A stretch of 64,000 bases of DNA from contig NC_030994.1 of the NCBI RefSeq assembly GCF_000149955.1, positions 2,906,366-2,970,365 on the forward strand, in the 5' to 3' direction. Below the pieces are notes generated by a model. The model searched no databases, was not told where the DNA came from, and worked only from the letters and a program-made list of their open reading frames with translations. The stretch comes from Fusarium oxysporum f. sp. lycopersici 4287 (Eukaryota; Ascomycota; Sordariomycetes; Hypocreales; Nectriaceae). Shown piece by piece: positions 20,890-30,960 of the stretch (position 1 is its first letter; every line of letters starts with the position of its first letter). A program made the translations under genes and the position numbers.

Positions 20890-22618
20890 TCATAACGAGC
20901 GCTTATGTAGTATCCCTGAACTACTTGGCCATTTTGAGGGTTCTAGAGTGTTCAGAGAAGCTGGGTTAGTCTCGAACTTAGGACTGACGGATATATATTT
21001 GTTCTTACGAACCTCATAGTGTCCAGGTCGTACCAGGGCCTCTGGCCCGAGATAGCTGCAGATATGGGCTGTAATGAACTCTCGATCAATTCCATCCCGT
21101 GGTATGAATTGTTCGATCAGCCCATTGTTTATTCTAGTATTTGGATTGTTAACAGGCAAAGCAGTCATCTCGTCTGTTCCGAGCATCGAATACGAGGTCG
21201 CCGGCTCCTCAGAATGTATGTTATTATTGCCTCGCTCGTCCTGATTAGATATCACGTCCATCGACTGGGCACTTGAATCACTCTCGCTACCCCGTTCGTC
21301 CTTGTCTTCTGATTCTACAGTTTGTAAAGCGAACAATGCTAGTTGCTCTTGATGTCGGCCAACGTGACGCTGATATTGTGAGGTGGATCGTATCATTTCG
21401 GCACAAATTGGACAAAGGATACCTTGTTTAATGTCCATGGGCTTCTGGCTCGGATACACAAGCGTATATAGGTCCCTAGTGGTTACCGATCCCCGGCGAC
21501 TTCTGGAAACATGCTTTTTGCATTCGGATGGAGAAGAGAAGTCCAAATCACACGCGAGTGGACATGAGTATAGCTTCCAGTGAATCTGTCTCACATGTTC
21601 CATCCACTGGTGCCTCCTGGAGAACTCTCTTCCTGGAGTCTCACAGTCCTTTTCCAAACATATATATGGCCGCAAATCGCCATAAACGTGCTTTCTTGAA
21701 CATCCTTTTAGCTAAGGCTCGAAGTTTTCGGTTGGGGGACATACTTACACGAACTTCTAGTGTTTGCAACAATGATTGTATAACAGAAAGGGCATCTGAT
21801 GACTCTTTTGGTAAGGGGGGGATTCAACATTGATCGAGACCTGCCAGCGAAGTTGCATATGACGTTTGGGAACATCCAGAGTCTGAGCCCTCGTCCCCAA
21901 TCGCATTGATGGGTAAGGGCTGACCACCACGAGCGACATCTTTAAGGTATTCCGGAAGTGACGAGGCAATCGTCTCAGCGTCGCCTCCCTCGTGAGTGAG
22001 GCCCTGCGATAGTTTTGTGCGGTGAGCCAATCTGTAATTGAAGAACTGGCGCCGTCGGATTATCGCCTTGCCCAGTCTTTCGGCAAGGAGATTTTCTATC
22101 GTTCTAAACTTCGACGAGACGTGCTGGATGTCAAAGGACTCATAGTGAGATGTATCAATTAAATGAGACTTGATGAAGCGATCGTGGGGTGCAGGATTTC
22201 GTATGGCCACGCTCAGTCAAAGGAGACAGTTTACCACGTCCGCGATATCGACAGAAATCTGATTCAATTCTGTATCACGGCCATCGAAATCCTCATCATC
22301 GCCAGCATTGATCTTGTCCCAAGGAACCTCATTTCCCATGAGGATGTTATGGGCATCTTGCATGAGCTCAATCAGGTCTTTGAGAAGACTCAACACCTGG
22401 TCTTCTATTTGTGAAGAGTCCCGAAGTCGGTAATCGAGTGAGCTCAAGCCAGTGCGGTGAGCGCCGATGTTTCCAGCCCACACATTAAATCGTGTCTGTT
22501 GGTCCGCCATATCCTTTCCGAAGGTCGGCGAGCTGGGGGCTAAAGTTGTGGGTGCTCTGACAATCTTTCCAAAGCAATCAATGCATTGCGTGACGACGGC
22601 TGCAATTCTTTGGACCAT
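20890..22618 (-). pseudogene. Fungal C2H2 zinc-finger protein, decayed by stops and frameshifts
   Basis: Three ORF pieces on one strand make up one gene. The N-terminal part (22618-22220) is a helical domain ending DIADVVNCLL. A TGA at 22219-22217 interrupts, and the same frame resumes LSVAIRNPAPHDRF, a block I recognise from intact fungal homologues where Arg sits at the stop (CGA to TGA). Near 21826 a second TGA precedes IPPLPKESSD, again where homologues have Arg. The frame then slips before CPFCYTII, and again across a probable 46-nt intron before KHVYGDLRPYICLEKDC. From 21675 the C2H2 part is intact (ICLEKDCETPGREF, HVRQIHW, CPICAEMIRSTSQYQRHVGRHQEQLALFAL). With at least four lesions it cannot encode the full protein. 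Intact homologues are common near NLR and HET-type genes; function unknown. Confidence 0.75.
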
Positions 22619-22896
22619 TTTAGTCTCGTTAGTTCAGATACAAGACTGAGACCTGGCCTCCGTTGAGAGAGAGGTGAAATGCTGTACAAGGGTGATCCTC
22701 AAACTTGAGCGAAATAATCTGTGTAATAGTTAAGTAGTACAAATCAGTTGATCACAATGCATCGAATCAAAGATAATTATTTCGGTGTGTCAGCTGAAAG
22801 TGCATATTTCCCCGCTCGAGCTGAAAGTCGACAGTACCTCATGAGTAAGACCTTGTTTTCCTCTCGATAATTACTCTCCTCAAATCCCTACCAAGT

Positions 22897-23440
22897 ATGT
22901 CCGGGTTAGAGGTCGCCGGAATCGTTCTTAGCTCCATACCTCTTCTCATCATTGCACTGTAGAAATACACTGAGGGTTTGTCCACTTTGCATCGATGGCG
23001 CAAGTACAAGCGCGAGCTCCAGAGCTTGATTCGCAACCTGGAAACTGAAAGGATCAAACTTCAAAATTTCTGCGAAAAGCTTCCCCTAGACTTGGTCCCT
23101 CATTATAATATTGAGTCGTTGATCGATAACCCAATGGGAGATCTTTGGCGCGAAGAAGAAACGTTGAAGAAAGTTCAGTTTCGCCTTGGGAAGGGCTTCA
23201 AGGTTTTCCAAGACACTGCCAATGACCTGAGGGCAACGCTTTGTGATATTGGGAGGTTGATCGACTCCCAAGGTGAAGGGATGTTCCCAGGTCTAAAACG
23301 AGCTGTCTTTACATTGAGCCGCTCACAATACGCAGGTATCCTGACGGAAATCAGAGACAGCGTATCGAATCTCGAGAACCTGACAAACCGTAACATGGAG
23401 CTCGAACCTGCACGGATAGTTAGATCCAAGCAGAAACATG
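22897..23440 (+). pseudogene. DUF7580-type fungal protein N-terminus with early stop
   Basis: The conceptual start MSGLEVAGIVLSSIPLLI is followed by a TAG at codon 22 (22960-22962), after which the same frame continues KYTEGLSTLHRWRKYKREL, LRRL-like helices, DLWREEETLKKVQFRLGKGF and FTLSRSQYAGILTEIRDSVSN. This is the conserved N-terminal half of the fungal DUF7580 / NLR-associated helical proteins. Homology fades after ELEPARIVRSKQKH near 23440, so the C-terminal half is missing. The gene is both interrupted at its start and truncated at its end. A downstream Met at 22978 could start a shorter product without the hydrophobic leader. Transcription is divergent from the C2H2 pseudogene, across 278 bp. 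Confidence 0.65.
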
Positions 23441-23674
23441 GCGACCATGGTTCATTCAGATCATCTTTCACTGCTATTCACTGCCATAGTGGTGTTCGAA
23501 GACATCTCAACCATTGGTGCCTCGCCGCCCCTTGGGCTGTCGATTTCAGTAGGGCTCGAGATCGGAGGCATCGCCCTGAGCCTGCCCTTCTTTATTGCTG
23601 CGATGTTGTATGCCCTTGCTGCGATATTACTGCTCTTGGGCATGCCTATAGACTCTGGTGCCTCCGACACCTAG
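23438..23674 (+). CDS. Small hydrophobic ORF, doubtful
   Basis: A 78-aa ORF overlapping the end of the DUF7580 remnant in another frame. It predicts two membrane-like segments (LSLLFTAIVVFEDI and IALSLPFFIAAMLYALAAIL). No homologue comes to mind. It may be chance or the relic of a membrane protein exon. Confidence 0.2.
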   Translation: MATMVHSDHLSLLFTAIVVFEDISTIGASPPLGLSISVGLEIGGIALSLPFFIAAMLYALAAILLLLGMPIDSGASDT

Positions 23675-24283
23675 GGTCTAGTATTTATCGTCAACTATGC
23701 TATCAAGACTGCCTTCTCTCTGATATAATTGATACTTGATAATTCAATACGCTAGAATAATTCTGGGTTCCCGTTAAACCGAGAATGGAGACGAAGAATC
23801 CTGGTCTCGATGCCAAAACCATCCACCCTTCATATTACGGAACCAGCCCCTGTACCAATTGAAACACTGCCAAGCTCCAAAATCCGCTCCCTCCTACAGG
23901 CGGTCAGCAGGAGCAGTCTGTACCAGTTTCCAATCGACAGTACAACCTCCTTACAGGGCCCATTATCTTTTTTTTCACGCAAATCCACCTTACCTGAAAA
24001 ACCCCTCCTCAATGCAACAGCAAACGGATGACAACCAACAACCTGGCAAACGCTTAGATGCCATTGGTCAATAACTTGTCGCCTATGCATAGAACACGCA
24101 ATAATGTCATGTTATGTTCCTTGTCACTTCCCTTGCTGGGCTTGCTCCGGGAAGCCCCCGGCTTGTGCTTTTTAAACAACCAACAGGTTAAAAGGATTTG
24201 GCCCTGCTGCTTCCTTTTAAATTCCTTTGTTATTTGCTTTAGTTTGCCATCCATTACTTCTGGGAATCTCCATTATTAATACA
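23675..24283. other. Intergenic
   Basis: Promoter region of the methyltransferase gene. No coding signal or repeat was recognised. Confidence 0.45.
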
Positions 24284-24443
24284 ATGTCCAACACTAGCAG
24301 CCCAAAAGAACCGGTCTCCCCGGTCTCCGCGATCGCCCCAGGATTCGTCGGTAGCAGTCAACGAAACAATTGCAGTTGACGAGCCTCAAGATGAGGGGGA
24401 GGACTTGACATTAGGATCTGACGCTGAGAGCTCGACGGCCTCC

Positions 24444-25690
24444 ATGTCATCGAGCATTCTTAATTATCGTACGATCAATGGCAGAACGTTTCACAGTGAG
24501 AGAGGAAACGCAGCCTATTGGTGGTCCAACGATGAGCGCCAAAGTGATGCCATGGATATCGCGTGAGATACACCTCCTGCGAAAGTTGTGCTACCTCTCG
24601 CCTAACAGGACACTAGTCACCACATTTGGACACTCGCCCACGACGGAGAACTATACTTTGCGCCTCTGGAAGACAACATACAGGTTCGTTAAATAACACA
24701 ATGCTGTGCCTGTCGTGTTACTGAGCTATTTTTTGCCAATTATCAGAAAGTTCTTGACGTCGGGACTGGAACTGGTACGAAATGACCTCCCTTGCGTGAC
24801 CGCGAGATTGCCCGTACTAATTTATACTGCAGGTATTTGGGCTATGTAGGTTACCTATCATACTGTAGTTTACCAACTCTTAACCAATTTTGCAGTGATT
24901 TTGCCGACAAATTCCCTGGGTGCGAGGTCATCGGTACCGATATTTCACCCATCCAGCCCGGCTGGGTCCCACCGAACTTGAAATTGTGAGCTACTTTATT
25001 ACATCTATCTGTATAGATATTTTATATCTAACCCCGATATCAGCGAGATTGAAGATTGCAACCAAGAGTGGACCTTCCCATCAGAGTCTTTCGATTATGT
25101 TCACCTTCGTTATCTGGTCGGCTGCATTCCTGACTGGACAGAGCTTTTCAGCCAAGCATACAAGACCCTCAAGCCTGGTGGCTGGGTTGAGAGCTTTGAA
25201 ATTTCCCCGACTGCAGAAAGCGACGATGGTACCGTCACGTATGACTCTGCAATGGCTCAATGGGGAAGGATTTTTGTCGAGGCTTCAAAGAAGATCGGCA
25301 ATAGCTTTACCGTCGTCGACGATAAAGTCCAGAGGCCTGCTTTACAAGAGGCGGGATTCGTCGATATTCACGAGTGGGAGTTTAAGGTAATGTATAAGAC
25401 CATTCTGCTGCACTGTCAATAACTGACTCGAAAAGTGTCCCTTGAACCCGTGGCCCAAGGACCCTAAGCTCAAGGAGATTGGCCGGTTTGGAGAGGTCTT
25501 CCTCACCCAGGATACTGAAGGTTTCGTAACATTAGCCGCCAATCTATTAGGCTGGTCGATGGAAGAGGTCTATGTTTATATCGCCAAGTTCCGGCGTGAG
25601 GTTCGGAACCGGAAACATCACGTCTATATACGTCTCAGGGCTGTCTGGGCACGGAAGCCAGAGACGAAAGAGGAGCCGACACCCGCATAA
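24444..25690 (+). CDS. LaeA-like SAM-dependent methyltransferase
   Basis: A class I methyltransferase of the large fungal LaeA-like family; substrate unknown. Exons 24444-24562, 24617-24683, 24747-24774, 24833-24845, 24896-24985, 25044-25386 and 25436-25690 join in phase to 304 aa. Exon 4 is only 13 nt, yet it is required to build the SAM motif [17 protein letters not shown]. Further landmarks are [32 protein letters not shown] and the C-terminal [13 protein letters not shown]. The reading frame stays open upstream of 24444 ([18 protein letters not shown]), as in intact homologues, but the only ATG there (24284) is out of register by one base. The present gene may therefore use Met 24444, or be N-terminally damaged. 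Neighbours on both sides are broken genes. Confidence 0.72.
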
Positions 25691-26094
25691 GCATGAAGCC
25701 GTACAAATTTACATCGAAAGCTGATTAACAAGTGGTATTTCTCTCGTCCCTACTATAGCTTAGAAATATTAAAAGAATTTTAAAGGATTCAACTTAAGAA
25801 ATGAAAAGAAAAATATAAAGTATATTATTAAAAAGCTAATTCTTTACTAACTATACCTTACTTCCTAAGCTAATAGGTCCTACCAGTATATTCTTCTCTC
25901 CCAGTTTTAACAGGCCTTCACTTACATCATTATCAGACATTATATTGGCTATTCCTAACCAAGTATCTGTAACTGGGCCTAATACAAGCGTAACTGCTGC
26001 CCAAGAGCTACCTATAAAGCTGTCTTCCGCACCCCGTAAGAATACCAATATTACAAAAGCCATAATAACCAGATGTAATGCTAGACCTGTTCAG
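25691..26094. other. Intergenic, AT-rich
   Basis: Very AT-rich between about 25750 and 25860. Convergent 3' ends flank it. The small ORFs are not convincing. Confidence 0.45.
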
Positions 26095-27110
26095 TCATCT
26101 TCCAGCTATCCATTTGAGAAGTCCGCCTACTTGGATGATGCGTCTGAATATAGCAAAAGTGATGCCCTCAAGATTTGCAATACTTATCCGCCAGTGTGAA
26201 GAGTTGAGAGTTCTCTGCGCTCTAGGAACTGACACCTTGTCATATGCCGCGACAGTATTGCCAATTGAATCCGAGGCCAACAGAAATCCAGACAGGTCCC
26301 ATCCATCTGCCAAAGCCGTGTTGGCACCATTTCCAGCGAAGGGGCTGACAGCATGGTTACTGTCTCGAATAAAGACCACACCAGGTAGAACGTTCTCATG
26401 GCTGAACGGCTTCTTGTCGCGCGCTGGGATAACAAAGGCTGTTGAAGAGTCTGTTGAGTTTATCAAACTTGCGAATGGCTCTCCTATCTCGCTGCAATGC
26501 TGTCGCACTTCATCCAGGAGTGCACGTCCACCTCCGCCAGCAGCTTGAGCTGGCATCTCTTCAGCCTTGCTCAAAGCCCAGATAACAGTCTGGCCTTCAA
26601 AGGGGCTCACAAAACAGCTATTGCCGTATCCAGAGGCCATAATACGCTATGAATCGGCCAAGTGATTCGGAATATCTTGTGGAAAGACTGCGAGACCACC
26701 AATTTGAGTAGCCCCAGCGTAACGCAGCTGGTCGCCTGGTCGAAGTGAGGCTCTGATTTTGCTGTGTGCGCCGGCCGCGGCGATCAAAAGGTCACAGTCG
26801 ATCAAGTGTTCGGATTTATTCTGTGAGGAAACAGTGACCGAAAGGCGACGATCGTCTAGTAGCTTGACGCCCAAACATTGTGACTGCCATCGAATACTGA
26901 TCCCCAGATTTTCAGCTTCTTCGATCATAATTTCTCTCAAGCTAGCTCTGAGAATCCGCAATCGCGCCACGGGGGGGGACCCATATGGTTTTGCAGGGAC
27001 AGCAATCAACTCATTCCAGTTCTTATCCCAGGATACAGCATAATGTACATGCCAATAGATCTTTTCGGATGAATACGAATATCTGGGACTTGGAAGAGTT
27101 GGAAACCTTA
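26095..27110 (-). pseudogene. FAD-dependent monooxygenase, truncated with internal stop
   Basis: Middle and C-terminal parts of a salicylate-hydroxylase-like flavoprotein. The readable frame starts near 27110, and EKIYWHVHYAVSWDKNWNEL is followed by REIMIEEAENLGISIRW and CDLLIAAAGAHSKIR (the DG/GADG region). A TAG at 26649-26647 then interrupts, and the same frame continues RIMASGYGNSCFVSPFEG, NHAVSPFAGNGANTALAD (the GD-type flavin motif) and AAYDKVSVPRAQR to the stop at 26095. The N-terminal FAD-binding GxGxxG part is absent: upstream DNA breaks into stops and shows no dinucleotide fold. The gene cannot make a working enzyme. Confidence 0.75.
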
Positions 27111-27478
27111 TCTCCGCTGCGTGCTGAGCTTATCAGGGGCCTACGCCATGGTAGCAAGCTGCAGACCTTTGCTCATGCGGCCTGGGGGTCTGGATGGCGG
27201 AATATTGTCTCTATGCTTCGGGTTAGTGTGTATGGACAGGTATAACAGATTGTATATTACCATATTAAAGTACATTACTAAATTAAATAATTTCTCTATA
27301 TTAAAGTTTAAATTTACTAGTATCTAATTACTAGTATAAGATATGTAAAACCTGGATATTTCTATAAAAGTAATTATATATATGTGATACATAAGGCTTC
27401 TGCCAGGTTATCTTTTTCCACGGCTATTCTGCATACTCATAGTCTTCGCAATCTACAAAAATGATTAGATGAATTTCT
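27111..27478. other. Intergenic, AT-rich
   Basis: AT-rich DNA between the monooxygenase relic and the tRNA gene. No ORF worth naming. Confidence 0.45.
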
Positions 27479-27550
27479 GGTTTCGTGGTCTAACGGTTAT
27501 GACTGCGGATTCTGATTCCGCCAGCGAGGGTTCGACTCCCTCCGAGACCT
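27479..27550 (+). tRNA. tRNA-Gln (CTG anticodon)
   Basis: The sequence folds as a cloverleaf. The acceptor stem GGTTTCG pairs with CGAGACC, the D arm is GTC...GAC, the anticodon stem GCGGA/TCCGC encloses the loop TTCTGAT (anticodon CTG, reading CAG), and the T arm GAGGG-TTCGACT-CCCTC is complete. No intron is present. The A and B box regions look normal, and a T-rich run follows within about 15 bp. The gene lies between a dead monooxygenase and a Fot-like transposon. Confidence 0.95.
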
Positions 27551-28701
27551 TCCTTTTGCTTCTGTTATTCACATATTATTTTTATCCCGTTTTCTTCTTT
27601 CCAATCACACGAACCGTAGACCACATTTTGATATTTTACGCACAAGTGTTTTTCTGCGTTGAGGTCCTTGTGTAGTGCATACCACGGTGATTCCTTTAGG
27701 AATTGTCCCGGTTTATCGTCCAGGTCGCGAAGCCCTCTGCGCGTCGCGAGACAAGTGGAATGTAGCTGTAAGTACTGTCGTTCTGTCCAGAGAATCTTAT
27801 ACACATGTATAGTGATAAACCTGAACTATCCTGAAGCATTATAACTGCATGTTGACGCTCTGCAATGGCTCTGTTGTTTGTTTGCATGCTACCCTGTATC
27901 TTCTCACACGACAGCCCCATGACTCAAGTTCCAATCGTCAAGTCACAATAATGACTTATTCCCGGCGGCTCCCACATGTCGGATTTTAAAGCCTTGGCAC
28001 CCTGTCTTTCCCACGAATGATTGACAGGAACAAGTGAGACGGGATGAAAATGGCGCAAATATCCGAAGATTCGCCAATGACGAAAAACAATCTGACCCAT
28101 CAGAGTCAAAAGCATGTCCACTTGCCGGAGCCGGACGGAAAAGATGAACCGAGAACAAGATCGTTATCTCGGATCAACCCAGACAGTTTGTCTCAGGGGC
28201 TCATCTGAGAGTCGAACTCAATTGACCTTCTATCCTTGTGATTATGCTGCGGCCGCACAGCCACGGGGTGGCATCCAGATCTGAACCACATCGCCGGGAA
28301 GTGGCTAAATAATGCAGTAACCAGGGGTTGATCACATGCGTCTTCAGCTGTGTTATCTCGCATCTGTTAAGAACGGCGACATGCTCATTCTGGAAGCGCT
28401 TGCGATGGCGGAATAAAAGCCACTGTCTGAGCGGCGGCTTAACCCCTATAATGATAAGAAATATTTTTTTAGTAGGCTTATGTCACTGATAACAGTTGCC
28501 AGCCAATTGTCTGATGGATTGTGCGTTGACGAAATTCAGTGGATCAATCCCCAATTTATTCTCAGCCTTCTGGGGCGTTCCTCGTCCGACCTCGCAGAAA
28601 GAATTGCTTTACGCAATATGATCATCAGCTAGATAATCAATCAATCACGAAATTTCACAGCGTCGCCCCACAGAAACTTTCTAAAAAGGAATTTGGAGTG
28701 C
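27551..28701. other. Intergenic between tRNA and transposon
   Basis: 1.1 kb with short ORFs only and no recognised feature. It ends at the TA target site of the Fot-like element. Confidence 0.45.
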
Positions 28702-28703
28702 TA

Positions 28704-30561
28704 ACGTATCTGACCACCACTCCGCCCACCCCTCCACACCGCCCCACCTGCGATAGCTTCATTTCCGTTCCAACGCATTATATAGATTAATTCTCAAATT
28801 ATGAAAATAGCTTCAATTCAATTAAGATTTTGGGTATTGACTAAAAAACTCTTGCTCAACCGACTGCTTTTTCCTCCGCTTCGGCGGACGATTTTCCGCC
28901 GCGGCTTCGTCATTTAACTTCCAAGTGTTCATCTCGGACCGGTCCCTCGCTATAATAAGATTATCAACGTGAGGAAAAGCCTTGTTCGGGTCCCAATTGA
29001 CCTTGCAACGGCCTGACGGCTTTAGACCAGCTATTTGAGCTTTCTGTACGGCGATTTTTTGCTCCTGGAAGACTGTAGACGCACCTCTTTGGTCCAGTGA
29101 CTTTCCTGCCTTCCGTAGGATCATTCTGACGTCCCTTTCAGTATTCCCTGACGACCAATCGACCCGTTGGAGTAGTCTTTCTATATCGCGGCTTGACGAG
29201 GGCGTATTGAAGATATCGCGATCGACTTCAACCGTGATTGGTGGTGTTGTGGGAGGCTGAAAAGTCGGTCCGCGACGCTCTTTGGGCTTCAACCTCTTTA
29301 TAGCTTGATCAACATCGACTGGGTATATCCCTGATGCTCGAAACGCCTGTCGGATGTTCTCTGGACTGAAGGCTTTCTCAGAAGCTATTTTATATGCCTG
29401 TACGAAGATGTGTTTCTGTCTATTTGATGTCGCTTCGTAGGTCTCCATTCCAGCTGTCTCTTCTCGATAGTATCTTTTCAACGGGGAAAAAAGACCAAGG
29501 TCCAGCGGTTGAGTGATATGTGACGAGTGCGACGGCAGCCAACTAAGCCAGACCTTGTTCATCATTGCCTTCTTCATGAAGGCGGGACTTATATGAGTCT
29601 TATGTTGATCGAGGACTAATAGTCGCCAGGAAGACGGGTCTTTTGGATGAGTCTCGGGCAGATAAACGTCGTAGAACCACCGTAGCAATATTTCTGTATT
29701 AGACCAGCCTTTCTCGCTGCAAGTAAACTTCCAATCCGGTATATCCCTTGTAAAATACTGTCCCTGTAGCGATAATCCTGTAAATATTACCGTTGGGGTC
29801 AGTCGGCGACCGTCAGCAGATATCGTCTCTAATATCGAGATCCAAGCGGAAGCGTCTGACTGTATCTTCTCTGACGAGCTCGTCAGGACCGTTCCAGCTA
29901 CTATGCCGGCTATAGTTTCCCCTTCTTGGACTCCAGTCTCGTCGAGGTTGTGCATACGGTCTGTACCAATTGATAAGTCAATAATAAGACGCCTGAGTCC
30001 CTCATAATACTCCCTCAGTCCCTCTTCCGTGACAGACTTCTTCCTTGCGACCGAAATAAGTCGTGATGGCTTTAACATAACGCTGTTATGTCGTTTGAAG
30101 AATCGGTTTACCCAATTTTTCCCTAGATGACTTCCACAGCCGTTCAATTCGGCAAGATGCTGGGCATATTCATGGATCTCCTTCTTCAATAACGGCTGGG
30201 AATACTTTTCCCGTATTAATATAAGGTCGATGAGTTCCTGTTCCTGTTGCGGCGTCAGCGAGAGGTATTTTTGGTGTTGTAAACGCGTCGGTTGCGCGCC
30301 ACCGATCCGATCCCTCAAAGTCGACCTCGGCACGGTCTCCCACTTAGCTGCACCGCGAACGCCCCTCGTAGAGGCCTCAGAAATTGCTCTGGAAATTCTC
30401 AATTCACGATCCATGATAAATGAAGCTATTCTGAAAATTTGGATTTTTTTGATGCATAATTGGCAAAATAAAGTGCACGCATCATCGATAGCTGTTGTGG
30501 TGTTGAGACTATCACCAAATGGGCGGAGTGGGGGGGTGGGCGGAGTGGTGGTAAGATACGT
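28704..30561 (-). mobile_element. Complete Fot/pogo-like (Tc1-mariner superfamily) DNA transposon
   Basis: An 1858-bp element with imperfect terminal inverted repeats of about 45 bp. The left end begins ACGTATCTGACCACCACTCC, and the right end, read on the other strand, ACGTATCTTACCACCACTCC. The TIRs stay similar through a C-rich CCGCCCACCCC block. TA dinucleotides at 28702-28703 and 30562-30563 are the target duplication. Size, TA target and a single transposase ORF match the Fot1 group of fungal pogo elements (Fot1 is ~1.9 kb). Both ends and the ORF are intact, so the copy looks recently active. Confidence 0.93.
28822..30414 (-). CDS. Fot/pogo-like transposase (DDE_1 with CENP-B HTH)
   Basis: A 530-aa transposase. 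The N-terminal ~120 residues form two helix-turn-helix units: an HTH_psq-type around RGAAKWETVPRSTLRDRI, and a CENP-B-type around SQPLLKKEIHEYAQHL and GKNWVNRFFKRH, for TIR binding. The catalytic domain shows D158 in NLDETGVQEG, D269 in LLVLDQHKTH and D305 in ITQPLDLGLFSPLK. The last two are 36 apart (DD35D), as expected for pogo-like enzymes. The C-terminus is basic (PPKRRKKQS), a likely nuclear localisation signal. No stop or frameshift is present. Start at 30414 lies 147 bp inside the right terminus. Confidence 0.95.
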   Translation of the reverse strand: MDRELRISRAISEASTRGVRGAAKWETVPRSTLRDRIGGAQPTRLQHQKYLSLTPQQEQELIDLILIREKYSQPLLKKEIHEYAQHLAELNGCGSHLGKNWVNRFFKRHNSVMLKPSRLISVARKKSVTEEGLREYYEGLRRLIIDLSIGTDRMHNLDETGVQEGETIAGIVAGTVLTSSSEKIQSDASAWISILETISADGRRLTPTVIFTGLSLQGQYFTRDIPDWKFTCSEKGWSNTEILLRWFYDVYLPETHPKDPSSWRLLVLDQHKTHISPAFMKKAMMNKVWLSWLPSHSSHITQPLDLGLFSPLKRYYREETAGMETYEATSNRQKHIFVQAYKIASEKAFSPENIRQAFRASGIYPVDVDQAIKRLKPKERRGPTFQPPTTPPITVEVDRDIFNTPSSSRDIERLLQRVDWSSGNTERDVRMILRKAGKSLDQRGASTVFQEQKIAVQKAQIAGLKPSGRCKVNWDPNKAFPHVDNLIIARDRSEMNTWKLNDEAAAENRPPKRRKKQSVEQEFFSQYPKS

Positions 30562-30563
30562 TA

Positions 30564-30960
30564 GTTCGTGGGTCCGTGGCTTACCAGTAACGCCGGGCCT
30601 AAGACTTGTCTCGTAATAGCGGCCGATTGACTCGCAGCCCCAAACGTCGAGACGAGGCTAGTAAACTCTATTTTACCCAGTGAAATGGGCAGGCTCCGAT
30701 AATGCACCGGATGGGCTGATTAAGGGTCCCATGTTTTCCACGTGTCTACCCTGACGGTCTTGGGTCTGGATCACTGTTGATGGGTTCTTTTAACTGTTGA
30801 CGTTCTGCACCCCTGACTGGCGCTGCAGATCTTGTCGTTCTTTTTTTTGTTACTTTTTCTTGTAATCGATGCCCCGGATTTTGACTGTTTTGCTTTTTGG
30901 ATCTGGGTGAAGACCCTTTTCAGTACTGACGATTTGGTATACGATTTTGCATCAGCAGCC
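30564..30960. other. Intergenic
   Basis: Upstream region of the rhodopsin-domain gene, with long T-rich tracts near 30835-30905. No other feature. Confidence 0.45.

Noticed and set aside
20890..27110. Secondary-metabolite gene cluster (methyltransferase plus FAD monooxygenase)
   Set aside because: No PKS, NRPS or terpene synthase is present, and the monooxygenase is a fragment.
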